Positions 35,288-43,884 of a DNA stretch of 64,000 bases are shown in pieces. The notes beneath the pieces are model-generated. The model searched no databases, had not been told where the DNA came from, and saw nothing but the letters and a program-made list of their open reading frames with translations. This DNA comes from Shewanella sp. Choline-02u-19 (GTDB lineage: Bacteria; Pseudomonadota; Gammaproteobacteria; Enterobacterales; Shewanellaceae), in contig NZ_PJBE01000013.1 of the NCBI RefSeq assembly GCF_002836205.1, forward strand, positions 1,922,001 through 1,986,000. The letters are read 5' to 3'. The position numbers and the translations under genes were made by a program. Each line of letters starts with the position of its first letter. The first letter of the stretch is position 1.

Positions 35288-37563
35288 GTAATAACCTTAG
35301 TGACTTGACGGCGAGTACCACTGCCATTACCGCAAAAGGACACTGAGTAAAGTATCGACAAACCCAATAGCATGCTGCCCAATATTAACCAAGCATAGCT
35401 ACTGGTCGCGGTTTGCGGTAAACGCTGCCATCCCTTTGGCATATGAGGTAAAACCTGTCCGTCAACAACCATGACACCATCAGGTCGAGCCGGTGTTTTA
35501 TCAATGGCGACTAAACTGGTATAAGCACTCATCACATGATAATTAAGCGAGATGGCCGTGATCTGCTTTTCAATTCGATCATTATTAGCCGCTTCTTTTG
35601 ATAGCTCCAATGCAGCAATCTGTTTTCTGGCCCAAATTAAGTCTAAACCCTTAGCGCCAGAGTTCTTTTCTATTGAAAGTTGTTGCTGCCAAAACTGGCC
35701 CGCTAACTGACCGCTAACGACGAACTCTTTCTCGCTATAGCTGGGGAGCTTCATTGCAACCATAATAGGCTCATGAGCATACAAATCAGGAATAGTGGCT
35801 GGCCAATAGTCAGGAATACTGCCATCAGCAAAGCGCAGCTCCACATCGGTGACCGTGGGTTTTTCAAGTTTATCGAGCATCGCGACCATTTTACTCTTCA
35901 CTTCCGATTGCTTGCCTATATAGGTATAAGTGCCACGCCCCAACTCTGCTGCTCTTTGCATAAAATGGCCATTAGGGGCGGCGCCGATGCCAATCGTAAA
36001 TAACCTACTACCGTGTAATTGATTACGAATTTGGTTGAATAGCTGCGGTTCATTACCCACGGCACCATCAGTAATAAACAACACCTGACGTAAAGACCCA
36101 GTTGAGCTAGCTTGCTGATTGAGCGCTTTATCTAAAGCAAGTGACATCTCTGTGCCACCATCAGCTTCTAAGCTTTGCACATAGGCTTGAGCCCTTCCTA
36201 TGTTCTTAGCATTCGCCGTAAGGGACTGCTCTGCCAGTGCATACACGCGAGAGTTAAACTGCAAAATATTAAAGCTGTCTTGAGATGAGAGCCCAGATAA
36301 TGCATAAATAATTGCAGATTTAGCTTGCTCAATAGCCTCTCCAGACATTGAGCCAGATGTATCTATTACCAAAATGAGTTCTCTTGGGGCGACCACTGTA
36401 GAGATACTCCCTTGTTGTGGCGGAAGCAGCATCACCAGTGCATATTGCGCTTGTGGTGTTATCGGTATTTTTCCGCTCTTAGCGTCATCACTAGAGTGTG
36501 AGTTCAGGCTTAACGGTGAGCTTGGTTGTGGGTCTAATTGTGACTTTGAAGCTTGATTAGTGTTTTGATTTAGCTGATGACCTAAATAGGTTTTACCCTG
36601 TTGGCTGAATATTGCAGCCGTTGGTGTACTGCCGACACTCGGCCGCCAATTTAATACAAAGTCACTGTTGGCCTTTGCGGCGATTAAATGAATATTGGCT
36701 TGACCATCATCGTTACGCCTAATGTTCACTTGATGATACGGGCTATCAATCTCACTGATTGCCAACCCCGCATCTAGCTCTACTTCGATATCAACGCTAT
36801 TTATCCAGTTTTGGCTTTTTTTTTGACTGACACTATTCCAAACATCCACTGCTGCAGTGGCATAATTTGCAACTGATGTAGCAATGAAAGTTGAGTTTGA
36901 GTTTACAGATGCGGCAGCGGATCCCGCTTTGGGATAATATCTAGGTGCCACAACCATAGGAAAACGCAAACTAAACATACCTTGGTCATAATTGACCAGC
37001 TGTTGATAATTGAGTTCCACCACCAAGGTCTCTCCAGGGGCTAAGTTGGCGACTTGAGCGCTGAAAATATTAGCTTTTTTTTGCTCCAGTAAACTGGCTT
37101 TTTTACCGGCCTTTTTTGCTTCATTAAATAAAGCTTTAGCCTTACGTTTTTCTTTTATCTCGCCCTCGATGACTCTATCGCCGATCAGCATTCTGAGACC
37201 ATCGACGGCTGCTTCACTAGGCAGAGGGAAAACATATTCACCATTGACCCAAAACGGTTGGTCATTATGAAATTCATGCCGCACAGACACTCGGTTGGTC
37301 CAGCCAGAGACCTGCATATGGACTTGTGTTTTCATTGGCAATGACACGTTTTTGTTCCCCATGGCATCAAAAATAATCAAGCTACCTTGCTGGATCTCAT
37401 CATTTAATCGATAAGCACTATCGGCTGATTCAAATCCAGCGGGTTCAGTCGATCCTGTCGCGCTCACTGCTGCCGTATAAATCGTCGAAACTAACAGTAA
37501 CAAAGCACGTTGCCAATACCGTACTCCTTGGCGTTTGTTAACCAATATCATTTGCCTAGCCAT
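35284..37563 (-). CDS. Sortase target protein with VIT and vWA domains
   Basis: About 759 residues. A hydrophobic export signal near residues 15-35 leads to a VIT domain (about 60-190, with the GEIKEKRKAKALFNEAKKAG stretch). A von Willebrand A domain (about 395-570) has an intact MIDAS motif (VIDTSGSMSG), related to inter-alpha-trypsin inhibitor heavy chains. The C-terminus carries LPQTA, a hydrophobic helix and a basic tail, the three-part sortase signal. I start at the ATG at 37563, with AGGAG 7 nt before it. A surface adhesive or ligand-binding role is inferred. Confidence 0.94.
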   Translation of the reverse strand: MARQMILVNKRQGVRYWQRALLLLVSTIYTAAVSATGSTEPAGFESADSAYRLNDEIQQGSLIIFDAMGNKNVSLPMKTQVHMQVSGWTNRVSVRHEFHNDQPFWVNGEYVFPLPSEAAVDGLRMLIGDRVIEGEIKEKRKAKALFNEAKKAGKKASLLEQKKANIFSAQVANLAPGETLVVELNYQQLVNYDQGMFSLRFPMVVAPRYYPKAGSAAASVNSNSTFIATSVANYATAAVDVWNSVSQKKSQNWINSVDIEVELDAGLAISEIDSPYHQVNIRRNDDGQANIHLIAAKANSDFVLNWRPSVGSTPTAAIFSQQGKTYLGHQLNQNTNQASKSQLDPQPSSPLSLNSHSSDDAKSGKIPITPQAQYALVMLLPPQQGSISTVVAPRELILVIDTSGSMSGEAIEQAKSAIIYALSGLSSQDSFNILQFNSRVYALAEQSLTANAKNIGRAQAYVQSLEADGGTEMSLALDKALNQQASSTGSLRQVLFITDGAVGNEPQLFNQIRNQLHGSRLFTIGIGAAPNGHFMQRAAELGRGTYTYIGKQSEVKSKMVAMLDKLEKPTVTDVELRFADGSIPDYWPATIPDLYAHEPIMVAMKLPSYSEKEFVVSGQLAGQFWQQQLSIEKNSGAKGLDLIWARKQIAALELSKEAANNDRIEKQITAISLNYHVMSAYTSLVAIDKTPARPDGVMVVDGQVLPHMPKGWQRLPQTATSSYAWLILGSMLLGLSILYSVSFCGNGSGTRRQVTKVIT

Positions 37564-37637
37564 CTTTATCTCCTTATAAACGCTAAGCAATCTGAACAGA
37601 GACTTCAGACTGCTATATCAGCGTGACTCTAGATGGG

Positions 37638-38387
37638 TTAGCGAGCAGGATTGGCTGCTAGTTCGCTATCATGTGATTGCAGTTTTAGGGTGACGCGGCG
37701 GTCAAAAAAGTCATTTTCAAAGTTCTGTTCCGCCGTTAACGGCGATGTCGCGCCATAAGCTTGATAATGCAAACGGTCATTAGCGACACCTTGTTTCACT
37801 AAATAGCTTGTCACTTCAGCAACACGCTGCTCCGATAACGCTTGGTTATAATCGCTATCACCACGTCTATCTGCATAACCGGTGACATCTAACGTCAACT
37901 CAGGTGACAGCGACATCGCGTAAGCCACATCATCAAGTTGCTGAGCAAAGTGAGGTTCGATAGATGATGAGCCCGTTTTGAATTGCACATTAAGACCCAA
38001 TGCTAATTCAGTTAGCTTTTGCTCCTGTGCCATTTTAAGTGTTGTTAGCTGTTGCTGGGCAGCTTCATATTGAGTTGATAATGCGATTAATGATTCATTT
38101 TGTTCATTAAGAGTGGCGAGCTCACCTTGCTTACTATCTAGCATCACTTGCTGGTTTTTTATCTCATCATCATCGCCTACAGACTTGCCCAATAAGCTCC
38201 CTGCAAAAGCTCCAATAATGGCGCCGACAGGGCCACCGACGACAGCGCCAACAACAATGCCAGAACTTAACCCAATGAGCTCTTCGTTATGACTACGTTC
38301 TGTGCTTTCTGCCGTTTCAGCGGCGCTAGCGTGAGATGAAAGTGTGATAGCGGCAATAACCAGTGATGCGATAATATGCTTTTTCAT
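37638..38387 (-). CDS. pdsO: Sortase-associated OmpA-like protein
   Basis: 249 residues: a signal peptide (ending SHASA), a Gly-zipper membrane segment (VVGAVVGGPVGAIIGAFAG), a coiled-coil linker (about 80-125) and a C-terminal OmpA-type peptidoglycan-binding domain (FKTGSSSIEPHF, DVTGYADRRGDSDYNQALSEQR). It precedes the sortase target gene on the same strand by 74 bp. It presumably ties the sortase product or its export site to the cell wall. Confidence 0.92.
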   Translation of the reverse strand: MKKHIIASLVIAAITLSSHASAAETAESTERSHNEELIGLSSGIVVGAVVGGPVGAIIGAFAGSLLGKSVGDDDEIKNQQVMLDSKQGELATLNEQNESLIALSTQYEAAQQQLTTLKMAQEQKLTELALGLNVQFKTGSSSIEPHFAQQLDDVAYAMSLSPELTLDVTGYADRRGDSDYNQALSEQRVAEVTSYLVKQGVANDRLHYQAYGATSPLTAEQNFENDFFDRRVTLKLQSHDSELAANPAR

Positions 38388-38492
38388 AATATGTCCCTTT
38401 TAAGTGTTAACTCATATTCAGTTGCCGAGATACGGCGTCATTTCAATAACGCTATTAAACCGCAGCCAAATGTCTTCAAAAGGGAGCAAACA

Positions 38493-38530
38493 TGGCAATT
38501 TAAATATCAAATGTGGCAACAAAAAGGCAA
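38493..38530. promoter_or_regulatory. Candidate PdsR operator
   Basis: TGGCAA at 38493-38498 and 38514-38519 and a related AGGCAA at 38525-38530, spaced 21 and 11 bp. Helical-phase direct repeats are typical of OmpR-family regulators. The site lies in the spacer between the divergent pdsO and pdsR. Inferred only. Confidence 0.35.
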
Positions 38531-38611
38531 TCGACTCTACCGCCTTTAAACGCAGATAAAATCCTGTATAGTCACAATCAATTACAGAGATAACGCTATA
38601 AGTAACAAGCC

Positions 38612-39304
38612 ATGAAACGAATCGCGATAGTAGAAGATGAAGCCGCCCTTAGAGAAAACTACAAAGATGTTTTGCAGCAGCAAGGTTATAGCGTTCAGGC
38701 TTATGCTAATCGACCTGAGGCAATGCGCGCTTTCAATACTCGACTACCTGATTTAGCCATTATTGATATCGGCTTGGAGTATGAGATCGACGGTGGATTC
38801 ACTCTTTGCCAGTCACTTAGAGCAATGTCGAGTACAGTACCGATTATCTTTTTGACCGCAAGAGACAGTGACTTTGATACCGTATGTGGTCTACGACTAG
38901 GCGCTGATGATTACCTCAGTAAAGATGTTAGCTTTCCGCACTTAATTGCTCGACTTGCAGCGCTGTTTAGACGCTCAGAGCTTAAAGATACCAGCAATGA
39001 CAATAATCCATTGGTCGAACATGGTTTGCTGTCGATTGATATCAACCGCATGCAAGTGTATTGGTCAGGCATTCAGATTGAGTTGACGGTCACCGAGTTT
39101 TGGATGGTGCATGCACTTGCGAGGCGACCAGGCCATGTCAGGCAGCGCCAAGAGCTAATGCAAGAGGCTAAGATATTTGTCGATGATTCAACCATTACTT
39201 CTCACGTAAAACGGATCCGTAAAAAGTTTCTCGCCCAAGACACGCAGTTCAACTGCATTGATACGGTTTATGGAATGGGTTATCGATGGGACGCACAAAG
39301 CTAA
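38612..39304 (+). CDS. pdsR: Dedicated sortase system response regulator
   Basis: 230-residue OmpR-type regulator. The receiver domain (1-120) has acidic residues EDE, the phosphoacceptor Asp in LAIIDIGLEYE, and the conserved Thr and Lys (FLTARDSD, YLSKDVS). The C-terminal winged helix (about 135-228) has SHVKRIRKKF as recognition helix. It is followed by its kinase gene after 24 bp and is divergent from pdsO and the sortase genes. Confidence 0.94.
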   Translation: MKRIAIVEDEAALRENYKDVLQQQGYSVQAYANRPEAMRAFNTRLPDLAIIDIGLEYEIDGGFTLCQSLRAMSSTVPIIFLTARDSDFDTVCGLRLGADDYLSKDVSFPHLIARLAALFRRSELKDTSNDNNPLVEHGLLSIDINRMQVYWSGIQIELTVTEFWMVHALARRPGHVRQRQELMQEAKIFVDDSTITSHVKRIRKKFLAQDTQFNCIDTVYGMGYRWDAQS

Positions 39305-39328
39305 TAGTTATTCTATATCGAGAAATAT

Positions 39329-41515
39329 ATGTTTAATCTTCCTATAGGCCTACGTGCCAAAGTCGGTGTCTTATCTCTATTCTTGCTGTGTCTGCCATGG
39401 CTCGGTTACGAATATGTGTGGGAGATGGAAAAGTATTTACGCCTTGGCCAAGAAAAAACCCTCGAAGGCACCACTCAAGCACTTGCCACTGCATTACACG
39501 AGCGGCCAAAACTATTTGATAGTCAAGCAAGCTTCCTAACTCAGGTAGAGAAAGGTCGCGATCTATACGCTTATCCATTAGCAGGCCCTATTCAACTTGA
39601 TGGCAAGTTAGGTGACTGGCAGCCGTACCGTCACAGCTCACTGCACTATGGTGAAGATTATCAAGTATATAAGCACGATCCAGCCAAGCCATTAGGCATC
39701 GAATTTACTCATATGGTGGGCAAATATGCTGGTTACCTTTATGGCTTTTTTGAAGTCACCGATCCGCAGGTTATCTATCGCGGTAAAAACAGCTTAAGCA
39801 TTGACCGCAATGATCATATCGCCATTGCAACTTTAGCCCCCGATGGACAGTTTCGCCGCTATGTTGTTGCCACCACTAAAGATGGTTGGATCAGCGCATT
39901 TGAGCTACCAGAAGATCCAGCACTGACAACGCCTGTGACACCCGAAGTCAAAATTCAGGGTAAATGGCTTAAATCAGCTAAAGGCTACAACGTCGAACTG
40001 CGGATCCCACTCGAGATGGTCGGCAGTAAACTCGGATTTGCCATCTATGATGTAAACGACAGTAATACTCGACAATTAGAAGCGATTGTCGGCACCTCAG
40101 CGATTGATGATGTGAATAAGCTCGGCACGGTATTAGTGCCTTCGCCAGAAATCGAAAGCATCATTAAGGGCATGGCCCACAATAGCTCAAGGATCTGGGT
40201 CGTCGATAGGCATGGGCGAGTACTGGCCAAGTCTGGTGATATCCGCTCCGACAATAGTGTTTGGGCGCGCTCCACAGTCGAAAAAGAGGGTAAGAGCACC
40301 TGGGACAGGTTTAAGCAGCAATACCTATACCCGCTTTATTATAAAATTTTAACTATCCCTGCTAAAGACTTTATCGATTCATTACAAGACTCAACCGTAC
40401 TGCAAGGCAGTCACATCAATAAAGCATTAAAGGGCAAACAGGGCTCCACATGGCGACTCACACCCGATAACAAAGCAGTGGTTTTAGCCGCTGCCAGCCC
40501 TATTTGGATCGATGATAAAGTCATGGGTGTGGTCATTGCAGAAGAAACCACTCATGGGATCCGCACCCTTCGCAATAAAGCCTTAGAGAAGCTGTTTAAT
40601 GTGATTTTAACGATTATGAGTATGGGGACATTGGCACTGTTCTTTTTTGCGTCCAACATCTCTAGCAGAATACGTAAACTGCGTGATGAAGCCGAGCGAG
40701 CAATTGATAATCAAGGACGTATTAAAAAGGCAATTAAAGGCTCGAAGGTCCGTGATGAAATTGGCGATCTGTCTCGTAGTTTTGCCAGTATTGTAAGTCG
40801 ATTAGGCGAATATACCCACTATCTAGAAAACATGTCTTCGCGCTTATCTCATGAGCTACGTACGCCTGTTGCTGTGGTTCGATCGTCACTGGAGCATCTG
40901 AGTCTGCAAACGCTTAACCCTGATAGCCGTAAATATGTTGACCGGGCACAGGAAGGTGTTAACCGCCTTAATATGATCCTCAATAATATGAGCGAAGCCA
41001 CACGACTCGAAGAGAGTTTAACCCATGCTGAAAAGTCACTGTTCCCACTAGAGAAAGTGATTAGTGGCTGTATGCAAGGGTATCAAATGACCTACCCTAA
41101 TCAGCTTTTCAAGATTGATGTCGACTCACAAGCTATGTATGTCGAAGGCGTACCAGAATACATTGCGCAGCTAATGGATAAGCTTATTGCGAATGCGCTG
41201 GAATTTAGCACCCCAGACAGTGCTATCGAAGTGAGCCTTAAAGCGCACAATAAAGTTGCCCATTTATCGGTAGCCAACTATGGCACGCCCTTGCCTGACA
41301 ATATGTCACAGCAGATCTTTGAATCTATGGTCTCTGTCAGGGCTCAGAAAGCCCAAGATAAGCCACACTTAGGACTTGGACTTTATATTGCTCGATTAAT
41401 CAGCCTATTCCATAAAGGAAAAATCAGCGCACAAAATAGAGTCAATGAACAAGGCGCTGTTTTTGGGGTTGAGATTTTAATCCAACTGCCTATCAGTAAA
41501 GAAAAACCAGCATAG
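39329..41515 (+). CDS. pdsS: Dedicated sortase system sensor kinase with CBM9-like sensor
   Basis: 728-residue membrane kinase. A first membrane helix (about 10-28) is followed by a large extracytoplasmic region. Residues about 90-250 (IQLDGKLGDW, RNDHIAIATL, YNVELRIPLEMVG) look like a CBM9/DOMON-type fold known from carbohydrate binding. A second membrane helix (about 428-445), HAMP, HisKA with the phospho-His (SHELRTPVAVV) and an HATPase domain (GLGLYIARL) follow. It probably senses a surface or sugar ligand and phosphorylates PdsR. Confidence 0.92.
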   Translation: MFNLPIGLRAKVGVLSLFLLCLPWLGYEYVWEMEKYLRLGQEKTLEGTTQALATALHERPKLFDSQASFLTQVEKGRDLYAYPLAGPIQLDGKLGDWQPYRHSSLHYGEDYQVYKHDPAKPLGIEFTHMVGKYAGYLYGFFEVTDPQVIYRGKNSLSIDRNDHIAIATLAPDGQFRRYVVATTKDGWISAFELPEDPALTTPVTPEVKIQGKWLKSAKGYNVELRIPLEMVGSKLGFAIYDVNDSNTRQLEAIVGTSAIDDVNKLGTVLVPSPEIESIIKGMAHNSSRIWVVDRHGRVLAKSGDIRSDNSVWARSTVEKEGKSTWDRFKQQYLYPLYYKILTIPAKDFIDSLQDSTVLQGSHINKALKGKQGSTWRLTPDNKAVVLAAASPIWIDDKVMGVVIAEETTHGIRTLRNKALEKLFNVILTIMSMGTLALFFFASNISSRIRKLRDEAERAIDNQGRIKKAIKGSKVRDEIGDLSRSFASIVSRLGEYTHYLENMSSRLSHELRTPVAVVRSSLEHLSLQTLNPDSRKYVDRAQEGVNRLNMILNNMSEATRLEESLTHAEKSLFPLEKVISGCMQGYQMTYPNQLFKIDVDSQAMYVEGVPEYIAQLMDKLIANALEFSTPDSAIEVSLKAHNKVAHLSVANYGTPLPDNMSQQIFESMVSVRAQKAQDKPHLGLGLYIARLISLFHKGKISAQNRVNEQGAVFGVEILIQLPISKEKPA

Positions 41516-41547
41516 CGAAATGTATGAACATATTGACACTTCACTTT

Positions 41548-41571
41548 AGCCGTTTAGATGTTAAGATGGCT
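41548..41571 (+). promoter_or_regulatory. MetJ operator upstream of metC
   Basis: Three contiguous 8-bp boxes, AGCCGTTT, AGATGTTA and AGATGGCT, match the MetJ consensus AGACGTCT at 6, 5 and 6 of 8 positions. TTGACA (41533-41538) lies just upstream. MetJ with S-adenosylmethionine would repress metC here. Confidence 0.65.
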
Positions 41572-41606
41572 AAAACTAAAAAGCCCTATTGTGGAAGTAG
41601 AACCCT

Positions 41607-42785
41607 ATGAAAAAAGAAACGCAGATAATTAGTCTTGGCCGTGACAAAAAGTGGACCCAAGGTGTAATAAACCCACCCGTTTTTCGCGCATCAACCATGG
41701 TGTTTGATACGATGGATGAACTGCGTTTTGCTGCTAAAAATAAGGCCAATGGCGAGATGTTTTACGGTCGCCGTGGCGGACCGACTCATTTTGCATTTCA
41801 AGCAGCAATTGCCGAACTTGAAGGTGGCGTAGGCACCGCACTTTACCCTTCTGGTAGCGCAGCTATAAGCAATAGCTTGCTGTCATTTTTAAAAGCGGGC
41901 GATCATCTGCTGATGGTCGACAGTGCTTATGAACCTACCCGCGACTTATGTAATAAGTTATTAGCAGGCTATGGCATTGAAACCACTTACTATGATCCTA
42001 TGGTAGGTGAAGGCATCCGCGATCTTATTCAACCAAACACTAAAGTGTTGTTTTTAGAGTCTCCTGGTTCTATCACCATGGAGATTCAAGATGTGCCAAC
42101 CCTAAGCCGTATTGCACATGAACATGATATTGTGGTGATGCTGGATAATACGTGGGCATCCCCCATCAACTCACGTCCATTTGAGATGGGCGTCGATATT
42201 TCGATTCAAGCGGCGACTAAATATATTGTTGGCCACTCCGATGTAATGATGGGCACATCCACCGCCAATGAAAAACATTGGGAACAGTTACGCGAAAACA
42301 GCTACCTTTTAGGCCAATGCACCTCACCTGATGATGTCTATCTTGCCAGTCGTGGTCTGCGTACCCTAGGTATTCGTCTAGCTCAACATGAGCAGAACGC
42401 ATTAAAAGTCGCTAACTGGCTTAATAGCCGACCAGAAGTTGACCATCTGCGTCATCCAGCTTTTGACACTTGTCCTGGTCACGAGTTTTTCAAACGTGAT
42501 TTTACAGCTTCTAATGGTTTGTTTTCATTTGTATTAAAACAGGGAAACCTGCAATCCGTCACTGCTTTTGTTGAAAACATGCAGCACTTTAAGATGGGCT
42601 TTTCATGGGGCGGCTTTGAAAGCCTTATTTTGGGTGTGTTTGGTATCGATAAAATACGTACCGCCACTCAATGGGACAGTAGCAAGCCGCTTATTAGGCT
42701 GCATATTGGTCTGGAGAACGTCGATGATCTGATTGCCGATCTCGACGCCGCATTTGACCGCTTCAATGCCGAACTAAACCGATAG
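41607..42785 (+). CDS. metC: Cystathionine beta-lyase
   Basis: PLP enzyme converting cystathionine to homocysteine in methionine synthesis. The fold type I Cys/Met-metabolism family shows in FYGRRGGPTHFAFQ, YPSGSAAISNSLL, LDNTWASP and Lys205 in ATKYIVGHSDVMMG, the PLP lysine. The 392-residue length is normal. It is a single gene with a MetJ-like operator and its own terminator. The lyase rather than synthase assignment follows from the MetC-like GRRGGPTHF and WGGFESL segments. Confidence 0.93.
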   Translation: MKKETQIISLGRDKKWTQGVINPPVFRASTMVFDTMDELRFAAKNKANGEMFYGRRGGPTHFAFQAAIAELEGGVGTALYPSGSAAISNSLLSFLKAGDHLLMVDSAYEPTRDLCNKLLAGYGIETTYYDPMVGEGIRDLIQPNTKVLFLESPGSITMEIQDVPTLSRIAHEHDIVVMLDNTWASPINSRPFEMGVDISIQAATKYIVGHSDVMMGTSTANEKHWEQLRENSYLLGQCTSPDDVYLASRGLRTLGIRLAQHEQNALKVANWLNSRPEVDHLRHPAFDTCPGHEFFKRDFTASNGLFSFVLKQGNLQSVTAFVENMQHFKMGFSWGGFESLILGVFGIDKIRTATQWDSSKPLIRLHIGLENVDDLIADLDAAFDRFNAELNR

Positions 42786-42803
42786 TATTAGTACTAACCG
42801 ACA

Positions 42804-42843
42804 TAAAAAATCCGAGACCTAGAGATAGGACTCGGATTTTTAC
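42804..42843 (+). terminator. Terminator of metC
   Basis: AAAAAATCCGAG, loop of about 15 nt, CTCGGATTTTT. It also faces the convergent hydrolase gene. Confidence 0.85.
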
Positions 42844-42874
42844 TTTTCATCAGCTTACTAAATCGTAAATGTCA

Positions 42875-43519
42875 TTAACTAAAGAGCTGATCAGCAACAA
42901 ATGGGTTTTGTACCCGCTCTTCCCCAAAGGTAGACAGCGGACCGTGACCGGGAATAAATTGTACTTCTTTACCCAAAGGCCAGAGTTTTTTAGTAATAGA
43001 GTTAATTAAATCTTGATGATTAGATTGAGGGAAATCAGTACGGCCTATTGAGCCTCTGAATAACACATCGCCAACCCATGCAATGTCTGCCTCTTTGGCA
43101 AAAAAGATCACATGACCAGGAGTGTGTCCAGGACAATGGAGTACCGATAAAACTTGATTACCGACATTGACTTCATCGCCCTCTTCTAAATAACGAGTGG
43201 GAGTAAATGGATCGCAATGTACAAAACCAAAGTGCTTACTTTGTGTTGGTAACGTTTCTAACCAAAAACTATCCGCCACGTGTGGGCCAACAATCGGTAT
43301 ATCTAACTGTTCCGCAAGAGCTTGCGCAGCGCCCACATGATCGATATGTCCGTGAGTCAACAACACCTGCTCAACCACTACATTATTTTTGGCTGCTTCT
43401 TCTAAAATACGCTCTAGATTACCACCGGGATCGACCACAGCTCCTTTCAAGGTTTGCTCACACCAAATTAAGCTGCAATTTTGTTGAAATGGCGTGACGG
43501 GTATTAACTGATACTTCAT
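42875..43519 (-). CDS. Metallo-beta-lactamase-fold hydrolase (YcbL type)
   Basis: 214-residue hydrolase with the zinc motif THGHIDHVG (55-63), HCPGHTPGH, GDVLFRGSIGRTD and FIPGHGP: the full set of metal ligands. Proteins of this group act as glyoxalase II-like thioesterases. Cytoplasmic and monocistronic. The exact thioester is unknown. Confidence 0.9.
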   Translation of the reverse strand: MKYQLIPVTPFQQNCSLIWCEQTLKGAVVDPGGNLERILEEAAKNNVVVEQVLLTHGHIDHVGAAQALAEQLDIPIVGPHVADSFWLETLPTQSKHFGFVHCDPFTPTRYLEEGDEVNVGNQVLSVLHCPGHTPGHVIFFAKEADIAWVGDVLFRGSIGRTDFPQSNHQDLINSITKKLWPLGKEVQFIPGHGPLSTFGEERVQNPFVADQLFS

Positions 43520-43884
43520 CGTTACTCACCTAAAGGTTATTTAGCCGTGGAATGGCTAAAGATTACGCCACCTTGGCCATTTCCTCTATTAATAAATGAT
43601 AGAACATGAACTAACGCTCACAAAATGTCATATTTATCGTTTACAAGATCCAAGCTGATTAGCCATAAGTTGAAACCATTCACCTAGTGACTATTTCGGT
43701 CTATACCCATCCGACTAGAAGATGTTCGTTTCAGAGGCCTTGTGCTCGTTCAATTCTAGGCGCATTAGTCTGTGTTACTGCTTTTACCAAGGTTTCCACT
43801 GAGTCCTGCACCTTCAGGTAAGATGGGTATATAATCTTCAGCTCTGTTGCCCCTAAAAATACTCAAAAAACTAAGGCTTATTCA
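43520..43884. other. Divergent spacer carrying a MITE-like element
   Basis: 365 bp between the hydrolase and peptidase genes. Apart from the inverted-repeat element at 43702-43831 and presumed promoters, nothing is recognised. Confidence 0.4.
43702..43831. mobile_element. 130-bp MITE-like element
   Basis: The ends are inverted repeats: TATACCCATC at 43702-43711 is exactly complementary to GATGGGTATA at 43822-43831, and the similarity extends to 16 of 20 positions (next AC and GAAG in register). No coding frame is inside. No clear target-site duplication was found. Small size and imperfect termini fit a non-autonomous miniature element or a bacterial interspersed repeat. Confidence 0.55.
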
